In this document: piece by piece, positions 29,536 through 39,340 of the stretch
How positions within the stretch are numbered: position 1 is the first letter of the stretch
Layout of the letters: every line of letters begins with the position of its first letter
NCBI GenBank assembly: GCA_014885115.2
Contig: WKLE02004451.1
Span: 11,969 to 56,309, forward strand
Origin: Asterionellopsis glacialis
Lineage: Eukaryota > Bacillariophyta > Plagiogrammaphyceae > Rhaphoneidales > Asterionellopsidaceae
Direction: 5' to 3'
Length of the DNA: 44,341 nucleotides
Program-made: the position numbers and the translations under genes
The notes under the pieces: model-generated
What the model saw: the letters and a program-made list of their open reading frames with translations, nothing else
Told to the model about the DNA's origin: nothing
Databases searched by the model: none

Positions 29536-32500
29536 CTACAACAAAATTTGTTTCCTCTCTGCCTGTCGTCTTTGTTTGCGCTGGTGCCATTCCGAAACTA
29601 GATCCTGCTCCTTTCTGAAGCCAGTATTTAACACTACGTGTGGTTGTTCCCAAGCTAGATTTTCTGCTTGGGATGATTCTACTTGATTGCTAGTACTGTT
29701 CAATTCGTTTGTTGGCATCTTGCTACTGTCATTTGTGTTCGCAGATTTTGATGGCGACGATGAACCCATACTTATCTCTACTCGATCTGCACTTCTGTTC
29801 AGACCTGAGTCCACTTTGGTACCACTTTCCCTCTTTTCTTCAAAGAAAGATCTGGCTTTTGCAAATGATGAATTCCGATCTTGATATGGCTTGGTGGTGG
29901 TATCTTTGAACACGGCATCGTCATCTTTTAAAGCTATAGACGGCGAATTGTTTAATTTGGTTTTAGACTCATATTCATCTGTGGGAGGTTCAAGATCTTG
30001 CTTCATATTGGACTCCACTTCTACACATGATGAAGTTCCGCTGCTGCTAACCAAAGATCTTGATTTATCTGCACCCGTTAGTCCCGGCCCAGGCAATTGG
30101 AGTGCAGAAAAGCCAGGTTCCCTCTCAACAGCTATAGGTTTCTTCTGACGGGAAAGAACAGACTTCGACTCTGAAACGGATCTTGATCGACCTCTCAGCC
30201 AAATCTTTGATTTGCTATCTTCCTTTTCAATGGTTCCATCCGATTCATCACGACTGATGTTTTTACCTCTTGAGCTGGAAAGTGCCCTTGAAGCAGATTT
30301 TGACCTACTTTTTGACCTTGACCTTGACCTACTTCTAATAAACTTCCCAAATCTTGATTCAATTGTAGCATCCGTACTTCCTGTATTGGTGCTTACAGTA
30401 GATCTTGCATCGGATGACTTTGACCTGCGCTTTAGGGGGGTACGTAAAAATCCACTTTTTCGGCCTGTTAGAGCAGCCCCTTCCTCCGAGTCTTGTGATC
30501 TTTGCCTAGGGTTTGATAGAGATCTTTCAGTTTCAATACCCCCTTTTCTATTCTCGCTCTCTTCTTTGTCTGCATTGACATCCTTGATAAGTTCTTTCGC
30601 TGCCTCCTTCTGTTTGCTGCTCTCTGCCTCAGCCTTGTTTAAGTTCCACTTTAAAAAGTTCACTTCCTTTTTGAGCTTTGACACCTTTGCCCTTTCTTGT
30701 TCAAGTTGTTCTAGTGTGTTCAATTTTTCTTCCTGAAACTTCTCGAGCTGCTCTTGTGTCTCTGCTTTTTCACGGAGTATTTTATTTATCCCACCCCTCA
30801 TGTCTTCGACATCGACTAAATCTGAAATCGAGTCCAACTTACTTTCCAAGTACGTAATTTGTTTTGCGGCTGAACTTAACTCCTGATCACGCTTGTACAA
30901 AGTGTTCCTCATTTCTTCTATTTGATCTTCCATAGTATTCAAGCCGTTACCCTTCTTGAGCAGCTCTTTATTGGCTATCCGTAGCTCTTCCTCCCTTTCG
31001 AATAACTTCGCTTTCGTCTTCTTAAGCTTCAAGTCCCGGTCATCCATTTCATCGAAGGGCGCCACCGAAATACTCGAGTCGTCTTTTGTTGACACTGCTG
31101 TGCCGCATTGCTTTGATGCAGAAACTCGTCCTCCTTCTAGTTCCAGAACGCGATGACGGAGGTTCGCAACTTCTTCTTCTGATGTTTCAAGCTCGATAAG
31201 CTGTGATTGGAATAATTTCATTTCATCAAGGCATCTTTCAATTTCTTTCTTTAACAATGAATTTTGAGATGTGGTTTCCTCCAGCTTTTCGTTAAGTGAA
31301 CGCACATGTATTTCGGAATCGACGGCGCGTTTTGCGACTTGCTCATTCTCACTCAAATGATTCTTGAGTTCTTCTTCCAATTTGGCATTTTCTGACTGCA
31401 AAGCAGTGATGGACCGCTCATTCTCTCTCAAATGGTTCTTCAGTTCATTTTCAAGCTTCTCCTTTTCCGATCGCAAACTAGTAATTATCGCATCGAGCTT
31501 TCTTCTTTCCTCCGATGACAATGATCTTTTGGTTACGTTAGTTTGATTTTCAGTCTCGGTACTCCAATTACTAAAAATGACATCACTGCCAGAGCCAAAC
31601 GCGGTGATCTTCTTTAACAGACCTTCGTTTTCTTCTTGAAGAGTCTCAATTTGAGTCATGGAGCGCTTCAGCCGACTTTCAACTTTCTGCCTCTCTGATT
31701 TCATTTCTTCCATTTCTTCATCCTTCTCAGATTCTAAATCAGCGATGGCTTGCATAAGACCCTTGATGATCAAATCCGCTTCGGGGTCAACTGATCGCGA
31801 TTCTTTGTTTTTTGACGAATCCAAAACGATCCCCCGAAGCTCAGCAAACTTTTCTTCGTTCTTTTCTTTTCTTGATTCTAGTTTTCCCTGGAGATCCCGT
31901 TTCTCAAGTTGCACTCTACCTAGTTTCTGAAGCAGTTTTTCGTTTTCTTGAGCTAAATCTTGCAGCCGTTGCTGCATAGCTACGAGATTCTTTTCCGCAA
32001 CTTCGCCAACAGACCTATTGCTGTCCTGGCGTAGATTGCAGAGTTTGGAGGATGTCGGGTCCGGTAAGAGTCGATTGTCCAAAGTTTCAACAACAGGAAG
32101 TCTTGATTCTACTGGAACAACGCGTCTTCCACTTCTTACATCCCCAGATGCCTTCGTGTTCTGATGATCATACGCGTTAGCCTTATCTGCAGCAGAATGT
32201 CTCAATAAAACCTGCAGCTCCTGCTTTTCTCTTTCCACGCCATCAAGTTTGACTTGAGTATCAGAAAGCTTTGCAGCCAAGTAATTCTTCTCGCCTAGCA
32301 CACCTTTGATTAGATCTGGGAGCTCACATGTTGCTGATAGTATTGCTGTAAAGTCCGCAGACTCTTTAGAGTTTGTAGATCCCGACTCATCTGTAAACTT
32401 TACTTCGAAGCATTCATGAGTTGTGTCGATATCGCTAAAAGTCTCCACAATTTGTAATAGGTCGACGAGATTTTGGGTTTTCTCGGTTTTCTTAAAATCA

Positions 32501-35500
32501 CTTAAAACGGCGTGGACATTTTGGAGTTCTCGCCTGATAGCGGAAAGTTTCATCTCACGATCGACAAGTTCACCCGTGAGATCTAGTTTCCTCCTGTGTG
32601 CATTGTGAATGCTTTTCCCTAGTTGGTTATTTTCATCCTTCAACATATCTATTTGTTTCTTAAGCTCTTGCGACTCCTCAGTCACTGATCGGAGACTAGT
32701 CAACAGCCCATTAGATTTTTTTTTCAAGTCATCGTTGTTGGCTTCGGATTTAGTCAGGGAAAACCTAGTTGATTCGAGCTGCTTCGTAAGATTAGTGACT
32801 TCGAGCTCCAAATCCGTTTGCGTTTTCTGGAGAAGTTGAATCTTTCTTTCGGTGGCAATTGCTTTTATTGCTCTTTTCTCAGAATCTCTTCTGAAATCAG
32901 CTAGCTCTTTTTCTGTTGAAGCCTTGCTTTGCAATTGTTTCTCCAAACCAAGGGAATACGTCTGGATTTTTTCAAGTTTCCGTTTGGTATCAACTAGATT
33001 AGACTTGATTTCTTGAAGCTCTTGGGTTGCTTCTTCGTGACTTTTAACAGAAGCTCTAAGCTCTTTTGATAAACGATCCCGTTCCTCTGAGATAGATGTA
33101 AGTTCTTCTCGTACCTGCGAAAGGCTAGATTCGGCGGCTACTTTTTCTTCGAGGACCTTGCGGTTTTCATCCTTTGCAATTGTCTTGTTCTTTTTCTTAA
33201 GTTTGTCAACGTCTCTTGTGAGCTCTTCTCCTTTCTTGGACATGATTTCTGTCATTCGTTGAAGCTTTGACTCCAATTTACCATGACTAGACATTTCTGT
33301 TTCTACAGTTGTCGAAGAAGATGCAAGAACAACAGATAGCGTTTCCTCGGATGATTTGGTATCTTCTAGCGACATTTGTAGTTTTGTCTGCAGGTCGTCA
33401 GCCCAGGCTTCATATACCTTTAATTGGATCTGTGCCGACCCGCTTTCGCTTGCAGACTTTTCCAGAGAAACTTCTAGCTCTTTGTATTTATTTTGGAGCT
33501 CCACGATATTATCCTGAAGATCCCCTATTTTCTCTTCTGCGGCCTTCAGCTCTCTCACCTTGTCCATTATTGTAAGGTCACGATCAATTAACTCACTAGA
33601 AAGCTCTTCTTTCGCCTTCTCAGCCTCTTCAACCAGATTTTCCAATAAGTCTGTTCGACACTCCAGTTTCTTCATGGTTGCAGCTAGTTGTTCGGTATCA
33701 TCAAGCGAATCTTGCATATCCTTTTCCTGATCTAGCTTGAATGTGACACTCCTTTTCTTCGGCTTAAGTTTGCTTACTCTCCCTGACGACATTTCATCTT
33801 TCTTAGCCATTGCTTCCGTTATTCGGTGAAGCTTTACCTCCAATTCATCTTTGCTGGATGTTGCTTCTTCTACAGTTGTTAACGAGGAAGCGAGAACATC
33901 AGATCGTGTGTCTTCGGGTGGTTTTGTGTCCTCAACTTGTATTTGCAGTGTTGTCTGCAGATCATCAGTCCAGCCTGCATATACGTTTAATTGGATCTGG
34001 GCTGATTCCTTTTCTTTCAAAGCTTTTTCTAAAGATATCTTTAGATCTTGGCTCTTCCTTTCGAGCTTGGTAATAGCGTCTTGAAGTCCTGGAATCTTGT
34101 CCGTTTTTCTGCTAGCATCTTTCGATGACGACGACACGGATGTTGTCTCAAGCATATTAGATTCAAGGAGGTCAATCCGGTTTTGGAGGCAGAGTTCCTC
34201 GGACTGCAATGACTTTATCTTGATCTTAAGTTCTTCAGCACCCTCCAAAGCAGTGTTATACTTGTCTTCTGCTATTTTTAAACTTGTCTTCAAATTGCTT
34301 TCACTTTTTTCCAGAGTATCGATCTTACTCACCGCGCTGGCAAGCTTGGCTCTAACGTCTTTTAAAGTTGATGATAATTCTTCAACCTTTTCCGAATATG
34401 TTAGAGGTGTAGTCTGCTGCTCTGTACTATCAGTACACATTCCTTTGTCTTGACGAATCTCTACCTTATCCTCTAATGTGTTTCTCCCCATTAGATCTTC
34501 GGGTAACAAGTAATGTTTGTTACTTTTAACCTGAATCAAATTACTATCGGTCTCATCTTTTTCTTTCATAGCCACTCGAAGTTCCTCTTCGATACCAGCC
34601 TTTTCAGATTCTAGAGTAAGCATCGAACTAGAGAGCTGCGAGGATTCAGTCTCTAAGATTTTGTTCTTGGAAACAATTTGTTCAAGTTGTTTTACAAGAT
34701 CATCTCGCTCTGCTGCAATCCTTTTTGCATTGAGCCGTTGCTCTTTTGACGTCTTATCCCATGTTGACTCTGCAAATTCTAGCTCATTAATCATATTTTC
34801 AATTCGATATTTCTCATTCTTGAGTTGTTGTGTTTTCACGATGACTCCTCTGTTTGCGGAAGATGCTACTTGAAGTTGCTTCTCAACAACACCTTTTCTA
34901 GACAACAAATTTTGCACCATTCTTTCAAGTTCATTTGTTCTTCCATGGAGATACAATTTTTTATCTAGATCTTGGTCAACGCTTTTTGGGTTCTCTTTTC
35001 TGTCTACAAGAGTTAAGGAAGTCGCTCTCTCGGTGGTCTGTGTTTGGACTTGACTGTGTTGGTCGAAGTTTTCCAAAACATATTGTTCTTGAGCACCTTG
35101 AACTTTTGTTTCCAACTTTTCAGTCTTTGTCGCTTTATCCTTTCTCACAGCTTCGCTAGCCAAATGACTGGTATTGTTTGATTCTAACTTCATAACTTTG
35201 GACTGATACTGTTGTACCATGTTACTCAAGACATCGCGCTCAGTGTGCGCCAACTTGAGCTGTTCTTGGGTACTTTCCAATGTCGACTCCAGGCTTTTGA
35301 TCTTTTGCGTCTTTTGATCTTTTGTAACTTCCTCATATACACGTCTCGCATTGGATGCTTCAATCTCATCTAGTTTGGCTTGGTTGTCCTCCAGCATCTT
35401 GCTAAAAACACTGCGCTCTGCGTGTGCCGATTTAAGTTGTTCTTGAGTGCTTTGCACTGTCGACTCAAGATTCTTAATCTCAAGTGCCATTTCGGCGATC

Positions 35501-37641
35501 TTGTTTTCTGTACTTGAACGGCTTGCACTATTGCTTTCGAGCTCAGCAAGATTCTTTAGCTTTTCTTGTAAATTATCCCGTTCACTACATGCAGATACAA
35601 GCTGCTCTTGAGCACACTTCAAGGTAGACTCAACCTCATGAAGTTTAGCTGTCACATCATTGTTTTTACTCTCCAACTCTGAGAGTGCACCAGTCAGACG
35701 TCCGATTTCTTTTGCGGTACTTTCCTTCAACGCATCTTGCTCGTTTTGAAGGCAATGTTCAAGTTTTTTAAGTTCGACAATAGAATGATCCCGTTCAGCC
35801 TGGAAATTTGCCACAGTGTTGTTTAGATCATTGATATCTTCTGTGGCCTTGATAAGTCGAGCTTCAGCATCTTGAGCACGTTTCAAGTACTTATCTCTGT
35901 CAGACCTCATTTCTTCAAGAGATTTATTTTGGTCAGACAAATTCGTGGCAATTTTTGAAGACGCCGCTTTGAGTTGATGGCGTAACTTTGACTCGAGTTT
36001 TCTCCGTCTGTTTAGCTGGCTGTTTTTCCTATTTGACATGGGAAGTGTACAAGATGAGTCAGTATCACTGGTATGCATCGTCTTCTCACGCACATCACTC
36101 CCAGTTAAAGGGTAAGTGCATTGTGAGTCAGCATCGCTTGAATGGTGAGAATTAGTGTCATCAATTATGGCTTGAACAACGCTATGCCTGGAAGATGACT
36201 TCTTCGGTGATGCTGCTTCCTCTAATTGTCGTTTTAGCTCTTGGTTTTCTGACTTAAGTGATGTTACTTGTTCAGAGATCCTTTCCCTCTCTTTTGAGAC
36301 AGCTACAAAAAGTTTCTGAACTTCATTAATCTCTGTCCTGAGTCTTTCGTTCTCAATTTCATCTGAAACACCGCCTCGTTCCTCACTCAAAGCAGCCTTG
36401 AGTCCATTGACAGTTGCAAGAACGTGTTTCTTTTCTTCAGATATAGCTTCCACATCACACAATGCCTTGTGAAGTTGTCCCTTCAATGCTGCTTTTTCAG
36501 CCGATCCCTCGGCAAGGGTTACTTCCAATGCAGTTGCTGTGGTAAGAAAGCTTTGTCGCTCTTCTCTAAGATTTTTCAAAATTACCTGCAACTTTTTCAA
36601 CATTTCTAACGCTTCATCCTTTTCAGACGTTGCCTTTTTCAGATCGTTCTTGAGTTTTTGTGTTTCTTTCCGCTCGCCCTTGAAAGTTTTCATAGCTTCC
36701 ATCATCTTTTTGACACCATCTACCGCAGCATTCTTTTCTGATTCGATTTCGACGATTTTTGACTCAAGTTGCTCCTTTTCTTGGGAGAGAACTTTCCCTT
36801 TGTTGGATTCTTGTTCCAACTTAAGTCTTGTTTCCGCCAATTCAAGTTTTAGATCTTGCAAATACTTTTGCTGTTGCTCGAATTGGTAATTTAGTTCATC
36901 TCGTCGTTTATCATCTTGCTCCTTTTGCATTTTAGCTTGATCATAATGAAGTTTCATCTTATCACGATCTGCTGTAACTTCATTCAGCTTTTCCTGGTAT
37001 ACTCTGCTTTGAGACAATTCAAGTTGTGCTCGGTCCCGCTCACCAGTAACTACAGCCAATTTTCTTAAAATCGCTCGCTCATCATCATTAATGCTATCAC
37101 CACTATTGGAGCGTTCCATCGTCATATACCTGTCAATCCCGACGACATCCATAATGGCATCTCCCGCTAAAGATTCCGAGGAAGAAGCAGGGTTAGAATC
37201 TCTACTTGATCGTGACAAGTAACCATCTCCCAATTCCGAGTCTCGCTCTTCACCCGCTAAATTATGAATCATAAATGCTTTATGCTTCGTTTGGTGACGA
37301 GTATCAACTATGTCATACTGTCTTTGTTGATCTACGTGTGCTCCTACTGCCGCTTCTGTAACAGAACTGTTGTCGATATTCGAAACAGCCGATCGCGTCC
37401 CCAATGAGATAAAATCCGGCGGAAATACAGTTGAAAGGGTTTCTTCTTCCTCATTATCTGCAAAAGCTGCAGTGGATGATTTGGATTTCGCTCCCGAGTA
37501 ACCTGTGCTACTAGCTGCAGCAGCCGCTGCATCCCATAAAATATCTGTTCTTTGACCAATATTTCCCGCAACAGCTGCACCATTGGTTGGTGATCGACGA
37601 GGTCGTTGAGGATCAACCGGAGGACGTAACATGGTCGTCAC
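29536..37641 (-). CDS. Giant coiled-coil protein (2701 residues) with RS-rich C-terminal region
   Basis: A single 8.1 kb exon. Residues 1-185 are disordered, with basic N-terminal MLRPPVDPQRPRRSP. From about 185 to 2330 the sequence is almost continuous heptad-type coiled coil (Leu/Glu/Lys-rich, little Pro or Gly). Short basic linkers break it, such as RRRKLESKLRHQL near 545. A region near 2435-2465 is an RS repeat (RSRSRSRSKSRSKSASR), followed by further basic Ser-rich sequence and a Lys/Arg-rich end. Two internal repeat systems are listed separately. There is no signal peptide, membrane helix, kinase, motor or GRIP/GRAB-like domain that I can recognise. Structural roles (centrosome/spindle-pole, Golgi tether, nuclear-matrix or raphe/frustule scaffold) are all conceivable; none is shown. 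Confidence 0.85.
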   Translation of the reverse strand: MTTMLRPPVDPQRPRRSPTNGAAVAGNIGQRTDILWDAAAAAASSTGYSGAKSKSSTAAFADNEEEETLSTVFPPDFISLGTRSAVSNIDNSSVTEAAVGAHVDQQRQYDIVDTRHQTKHKAFMIHNLAGEERDSELGDGYLSRSSRDSNPASSSESLAGDAIMDVVGIDRYMTMERSNSGDSINDDERAILRKLAVVTGERDRAQLELSQSRVYQEKLNEVTADRDKMKLHYDQAKMQKEQDDKRRDELNYQFEQQQKYLQDLKLELAETRLKLEQESNKGKVLSQEKEQLESKIVEIESEKNAAVDGVKKMMEAMKTFKGERKETQKLKNDLKKATSEKDEALEMLKKLQVILKNLREERQSFLTTATALEVTLAEGSAEKAALKGQLHKALCDVEAISEEKKHVLATVNGLKAALSEERGGVSDEIENERLRTEINEVQKLFVAVSKERERISEQVTSLKSENQELKRQLEEAASPKKSSSRHSVVQAIIDDTNSHHSSDADSQCTYPLTGSDVREKTMHTSDTDSSCTLPMSNRKNSQLNRRRKLESKLRHQLKAASSKIATNLSDQNKSLEEMRSDRDKYLKRAQDAEARLIKATEDINDLNNTVANFQAERDHSIVELKKLEHCLQNEQDALKESTAKEIGRLTGALSELESKNNDVTAKLHEVESTLKCAQEQLVSACSERDNLQEKLKNLAELESNSASRSSTENKIAEMALEIKNLESTVQSTQEQLKSAHAERSVFSKMLEDNQAKLDEIEASNARRVYEEVTKDQKTQKIKSLESTLESTQEQLKLAHTERDVLSNMVQQYQSKVMKLESNNTSHLASEAVRKDKATKTEKLETKVQGAQEQYVLENFDQHSQVQTQTTERATSLTLVDRKENPKSVDQDLDKKLYLHGRTNELERMVQNLLSRKGVVEKQLQVASSANRGVIVKTQQLKNEKYRIENMINELEFAESTWDKTSKEQRLNAKRIAAERDDLVKQLEQIVSKNKILETESSQLSSSMLTLESEKAGIEEELRVAMKEKDETDSNLIQVKSNKHYLLPEDLMGRNTLEDKVEIRQDKGMCTDSTEQQTTPLTYSEKVEELSSTLKDVRAKLASAVSKIDTLEKSESNLKTSLKIAEDKYNTALEGAEELKIKIKSLQSEELCLQNRIDLLESNMLETTSVSSSSKDASRKTDKIPGLQDAITKLERKSQDLKISLEKALKEKESAQIQLNVYAGWTDDLQTTLQIQVEDTKPPEDTRSDVLASSLTTVEEATSSKDELEVKLHRITEAMAKKDEMSSGRVSKLKPKKRSVTFKLDQEKDMQDSLDDTEQLAATMKKLECRTDLLENLVEEAEKAKEELSSELIDRDLTIMDKVRELKAAEEKIGDLQDNIVELQNKYKELEVSLEKSASESGSAQIQLKVYEAWADDLQTKLQMSLEDTKSSEETLSVVLASSSTTVETEMSSHGKLESKLQRMTEIMSKKGEELTRDVDKLKKKNKTIAKDENRKVLEEKVAAESSLSQVREELTSISEERDRLSKELRASVKSHEEATQELQEIKSNLVDTKRKLEKIQTYSLGLEKQLQSKASTEKELADFRRDSEKRAIKAIATERKIQLLQKTQTDLELEVTNLTKQLESTRFSLTKSEANNDDLKKKSNGLLTSLRSVTEESQELKKQIDMLKDENNQLGKSIHNAHRRKLDLTGELVDREMKLSAIRRELQNVHAVLSDFKKTEKTQNLVDLLQIVETFSDIDTTHECFEVKFTDESGSTNSKESADFTAILSATCELPDLIKGVLGEKNYLAAKLSDTQVKLDGVEREKQELQVLLRHSAADKANAYDHQNTKASGDVRSGRRVVPVESRLPVVETLDNRLLPDPTSSKLCNLRQDSNRSVGEVAEKNLVAMQQRLQDLAQENEKLLQKLGRVQLEKRDLQGKLESRKEKNEEKFAELRGIVLDSSKNKESRSVDPEADLIIKGLMQAIADLESEKDEEMEEMKSERQKVESRLKRSMTQIETLQEENEGLLKKITAFGSGSDVIFSNWSTETENQTNVTKRSLSSEERRKLDAIITSLRSEKEKLENELKNHLRENERSITALQSENAKLEEELKNHLSENEQVAKRAVDSEIHVRSLNEKLEETTSQNSLLKKEIERCLDEMKLFQSQLIELETSEEEVANLRHRVLELEGGRVSASKQCGTAVSTKDDSSISVAPFDEMDDRDLKLKKTKAKLFEREEELRIANKELLKKGNGLNTMEDQIEEMRNTLYKRDQELSSAAKQITYLESKLDSISDLVDVEDMRGGINKILREKAETQEQLEKFQEEKLNTLEQLEQERAKVSKLKKEVNFLKWNLNKAEAESSKQKEAAKELIKDVNADKEESENRKGGIETERSLSNPRQRSQDSEEGAALTGRKSGFLRTPLKRRSKSSDARSTVSTNTGSTDATIESRFGKFIRSRSRSRSKSRSKSASRALSSSRGKNISRDESDGTIEKEDSKSKIWLRGRSRSVSESKSVLSRQKKPIAVEREPGFSALQLPGPGLTGADKSRSLVSSSGTSSCVEVESNMKQDLEPPTDEYESKTKLNNSPSIALKDDDAVFKDTTTKPYQDRNSSFAKARSFFEEKRESGTKVDSGLNRSADRVEISMGSSSPSKSANTNDSSKMPTNELNSTSNQVESSQAENLAWEQPHVVLNTGFRKEQDLVSEWHQRKQRRQAERKQILL
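33250..34040 (-). repeat. Internal duplication in the coiled-coil gene (about 189-codon spacing)
   Basis: Two stretches about 567 bases apart are alike in protein and DNA. One contains SAQIQLNVYAGWTDDLQTTL, the other SAQIQLKVYEAWADDLQTKL; both continue with ED-TK...VLASS-TTVE and K-LH/QR-TE. DNA identity looks near 80 percent over the core, so this is a true duplication, not just shared coiled-coil composition. Confidence 0.75.
35060..35650 (-). repeat. Four-copy tandem repeat in the coiled-coil gene (55-59 codons)
   Basis: Units with the core LE-[ST]-T-x2-[SC]-[TA]-QEQL recur with TGTTCTTG-like DNA anchors at 35084, 35261, 35438 and 35603. Spacings are 177, 177 and 165 bases, that is 59, 59 and 55 codons. 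The middle two are closest (AHAERSVFSKML and AHTERDVLSNMV); the outer two have diverged. Confidence 0.75.
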
Positions 37642-38198
37642 GTCTTATATGGTTGACCGTTTTTTTCTCTACTCCATGGATATTTGTTTGTTCTGCCTTT
37701 TGTTCTTCTCTTTTTCTGGGTCTTTTGGGTAAGATTTCTTCTTGTCAGAGAAATCTTCCGCCAAAACTTTCAAAAGACTTTGTGGCCGTTGAATTTTGTA
37801 ATTTATGTGTATGTAAATACAGTTTAGTATTGCAAAATGAGGTACATATTTATATTGTTAAGCCAGCCGAGCGTTTCAACGGATGTATCAAGCATATCTA
37901 ACCAATCAATTTTCATAAATTTTTAGAATGGTTCAAGATTTCCCCTAAGCTTAAGTAAATTTACTTATAAACTGTCGCCGGTATCGCAAAGATTTTTTAG
38001 AAGGCATTCAAAAACAATTCTTTTCATTTTCGCCCCGTATGATTCCACATTCCTTCTGACGTATCGGACCTCAAAACCATCACACATTTCTTGAAAATCT
38101 GAGAACCACAAGCATACCCGGTACCAGCCTGATGGCGATACTGTAGACTAATGTTCGGTGGTGAGCTTTGCTCTATAGATGTTTCGAATCAGAGACCG
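37642..38198. promoter_or_regulatory. Divergent intergenic region
   Basis: It lies between the start of the giant coiled-coil gene (minus) and the plastid-protein gene (plus), and is presumed to hold both promoters. An in-frame ATG at 38151 extends the plus-strand gene by 16 residues; see that entry. Confidence 0.4.
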
Positions 38199-39340
38199 AT
38201 GAAAATGAAAATGATGTGGTTGAATAGCCGCTTACAAGGGACAATTTTTGTTATTGTCGTAGCATGTCGCAGTCAACTGACAATAAATGCATTTTCAACT
38301 CCGAGTAGCGGAAATGGAGGATCCTCGTCATCCTCAAATCAAAACAGTGCATCCTTTTCGTTGTTTGACCGATTTATGCCAAAATGTCCAGCCGATGCTG
38401 ATTGCATCGCCAAGTTTGATCCTTCCCTAGTAGGTGACGAAAATGATAGCAATAACAACGATTCAGTTTGGGCAGCGGTGTACCGGACGAGTAACAACAA
38501 ACCATCGGTGTTTGTTAAAGACGAATTTTTAGATGCTATGAGAATCGCAACAAGTGTTACAAATCCACAACAACAACAAGCTGGAATCAGTAGTGGGGAT
38601 GCATTGCTGTCAGATCAAATTGAAACATCAGTAGTATCCAAGGAAAAGAAAGAAACTCCTGTAGCTGTTGCAAGACTGCGTCCTTCTCCTGATTTAGAGG
38701 GGAAATGGATAATTGATTCCATGCGTTGCTTACTCAAAAAGGAAAATACCGATCAAGCCTGTGATGGTGGTTCAGAACATACAGAGGTGAGATAACAATA
38801 TGTTTTTGATGTTAGAAAGGAAGTTTTGATAGTTTTGCAAGCTTCCATTTGGAAAGATAGCTGCCATGATTGGTAGAGGCGGTTTTCGTTTTATCATCAT
38901 GTCTGTAATTATCGCCAAAATATAACTTCACTAAGATTCCGTCCTTTCCTTTCACCTCTTCCGTTTTTCTGCTTTTAAAAAAGGCTCTATCAGTTGCGAT
39001 TGATGCTTTGTTATTGAACCATCTCCGTAAGGCAGACAGATTTGAGGGAGCTATTCGTACAAAGGCAACGCTGGTAACAGGAATTTTGTTGGAAGCTCGC
39101 GGATTTAAAGAGGTTGATTCACTTTCCAAAGATATGGCAACACATGTGTCATCCTTAGATGCCTGCATGGAGAAGTACATGGGTCGAATTGTTGATACTA
39201 CAGCTAAAAGTCCCGGAGCAAGAGAACGGGCACTGCAAATTGTAAACTTTTTGGGGAAACTCGATCGCGATTCTGAAACGAAAAAAGACGACACCGACAG
39301 TGATGATGCGTTCGATCCATGGGCGAATGTCAAGCTATAA
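38199..39340 (+). CDS. Plastid-targeted protein, unknown, two exons
   Basis: The model is join(38199..38786, 38984..39340), 314 residues. The donor is ACAGAG|GTGAGA and the acceptor AAAAAAG|GCTCTATC after a pyrimidine-rich tract; both are phase 0, and without splicing the frame stops after VR. MKMKMMWLNSR starts a signal peptide (GTIFVIVVACRSQLTINAF-STP) with an INAFST junction typical of diatom plastid preproteins. An in-frame ATG 16 codons upstream would bury this signal, so I chose 38199. The mature part has FMPKCPADADCIAKFDP near residue 60, a Gln/Ser-rich middle, PDLEGKWIIDSMRCLLKKE before the splice, and in exon 2 helices such as ADRFEGAIRTKATLVTGILL and SSLDACMEKYMGRIVDTTA. No membrane helix is present after the signal. 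The family is not recognised. Confidence 0.75.

Noticed and set aside
33309..34453. Several plus-strand frames opposite the giant coiled-coil gene
   Set aside because: Antisense shadows created by strong coiled-coil codon bias (Glu/Lys/Leu read backwards as Ser/Phe/Leu).
38812..39333. 173-codon minus-strand open frame
   Set aside because: It lies antisense to the intron and exon 2 of the plastid-protein gene, has no motif, and mirrors the codon structure of the sense strand.
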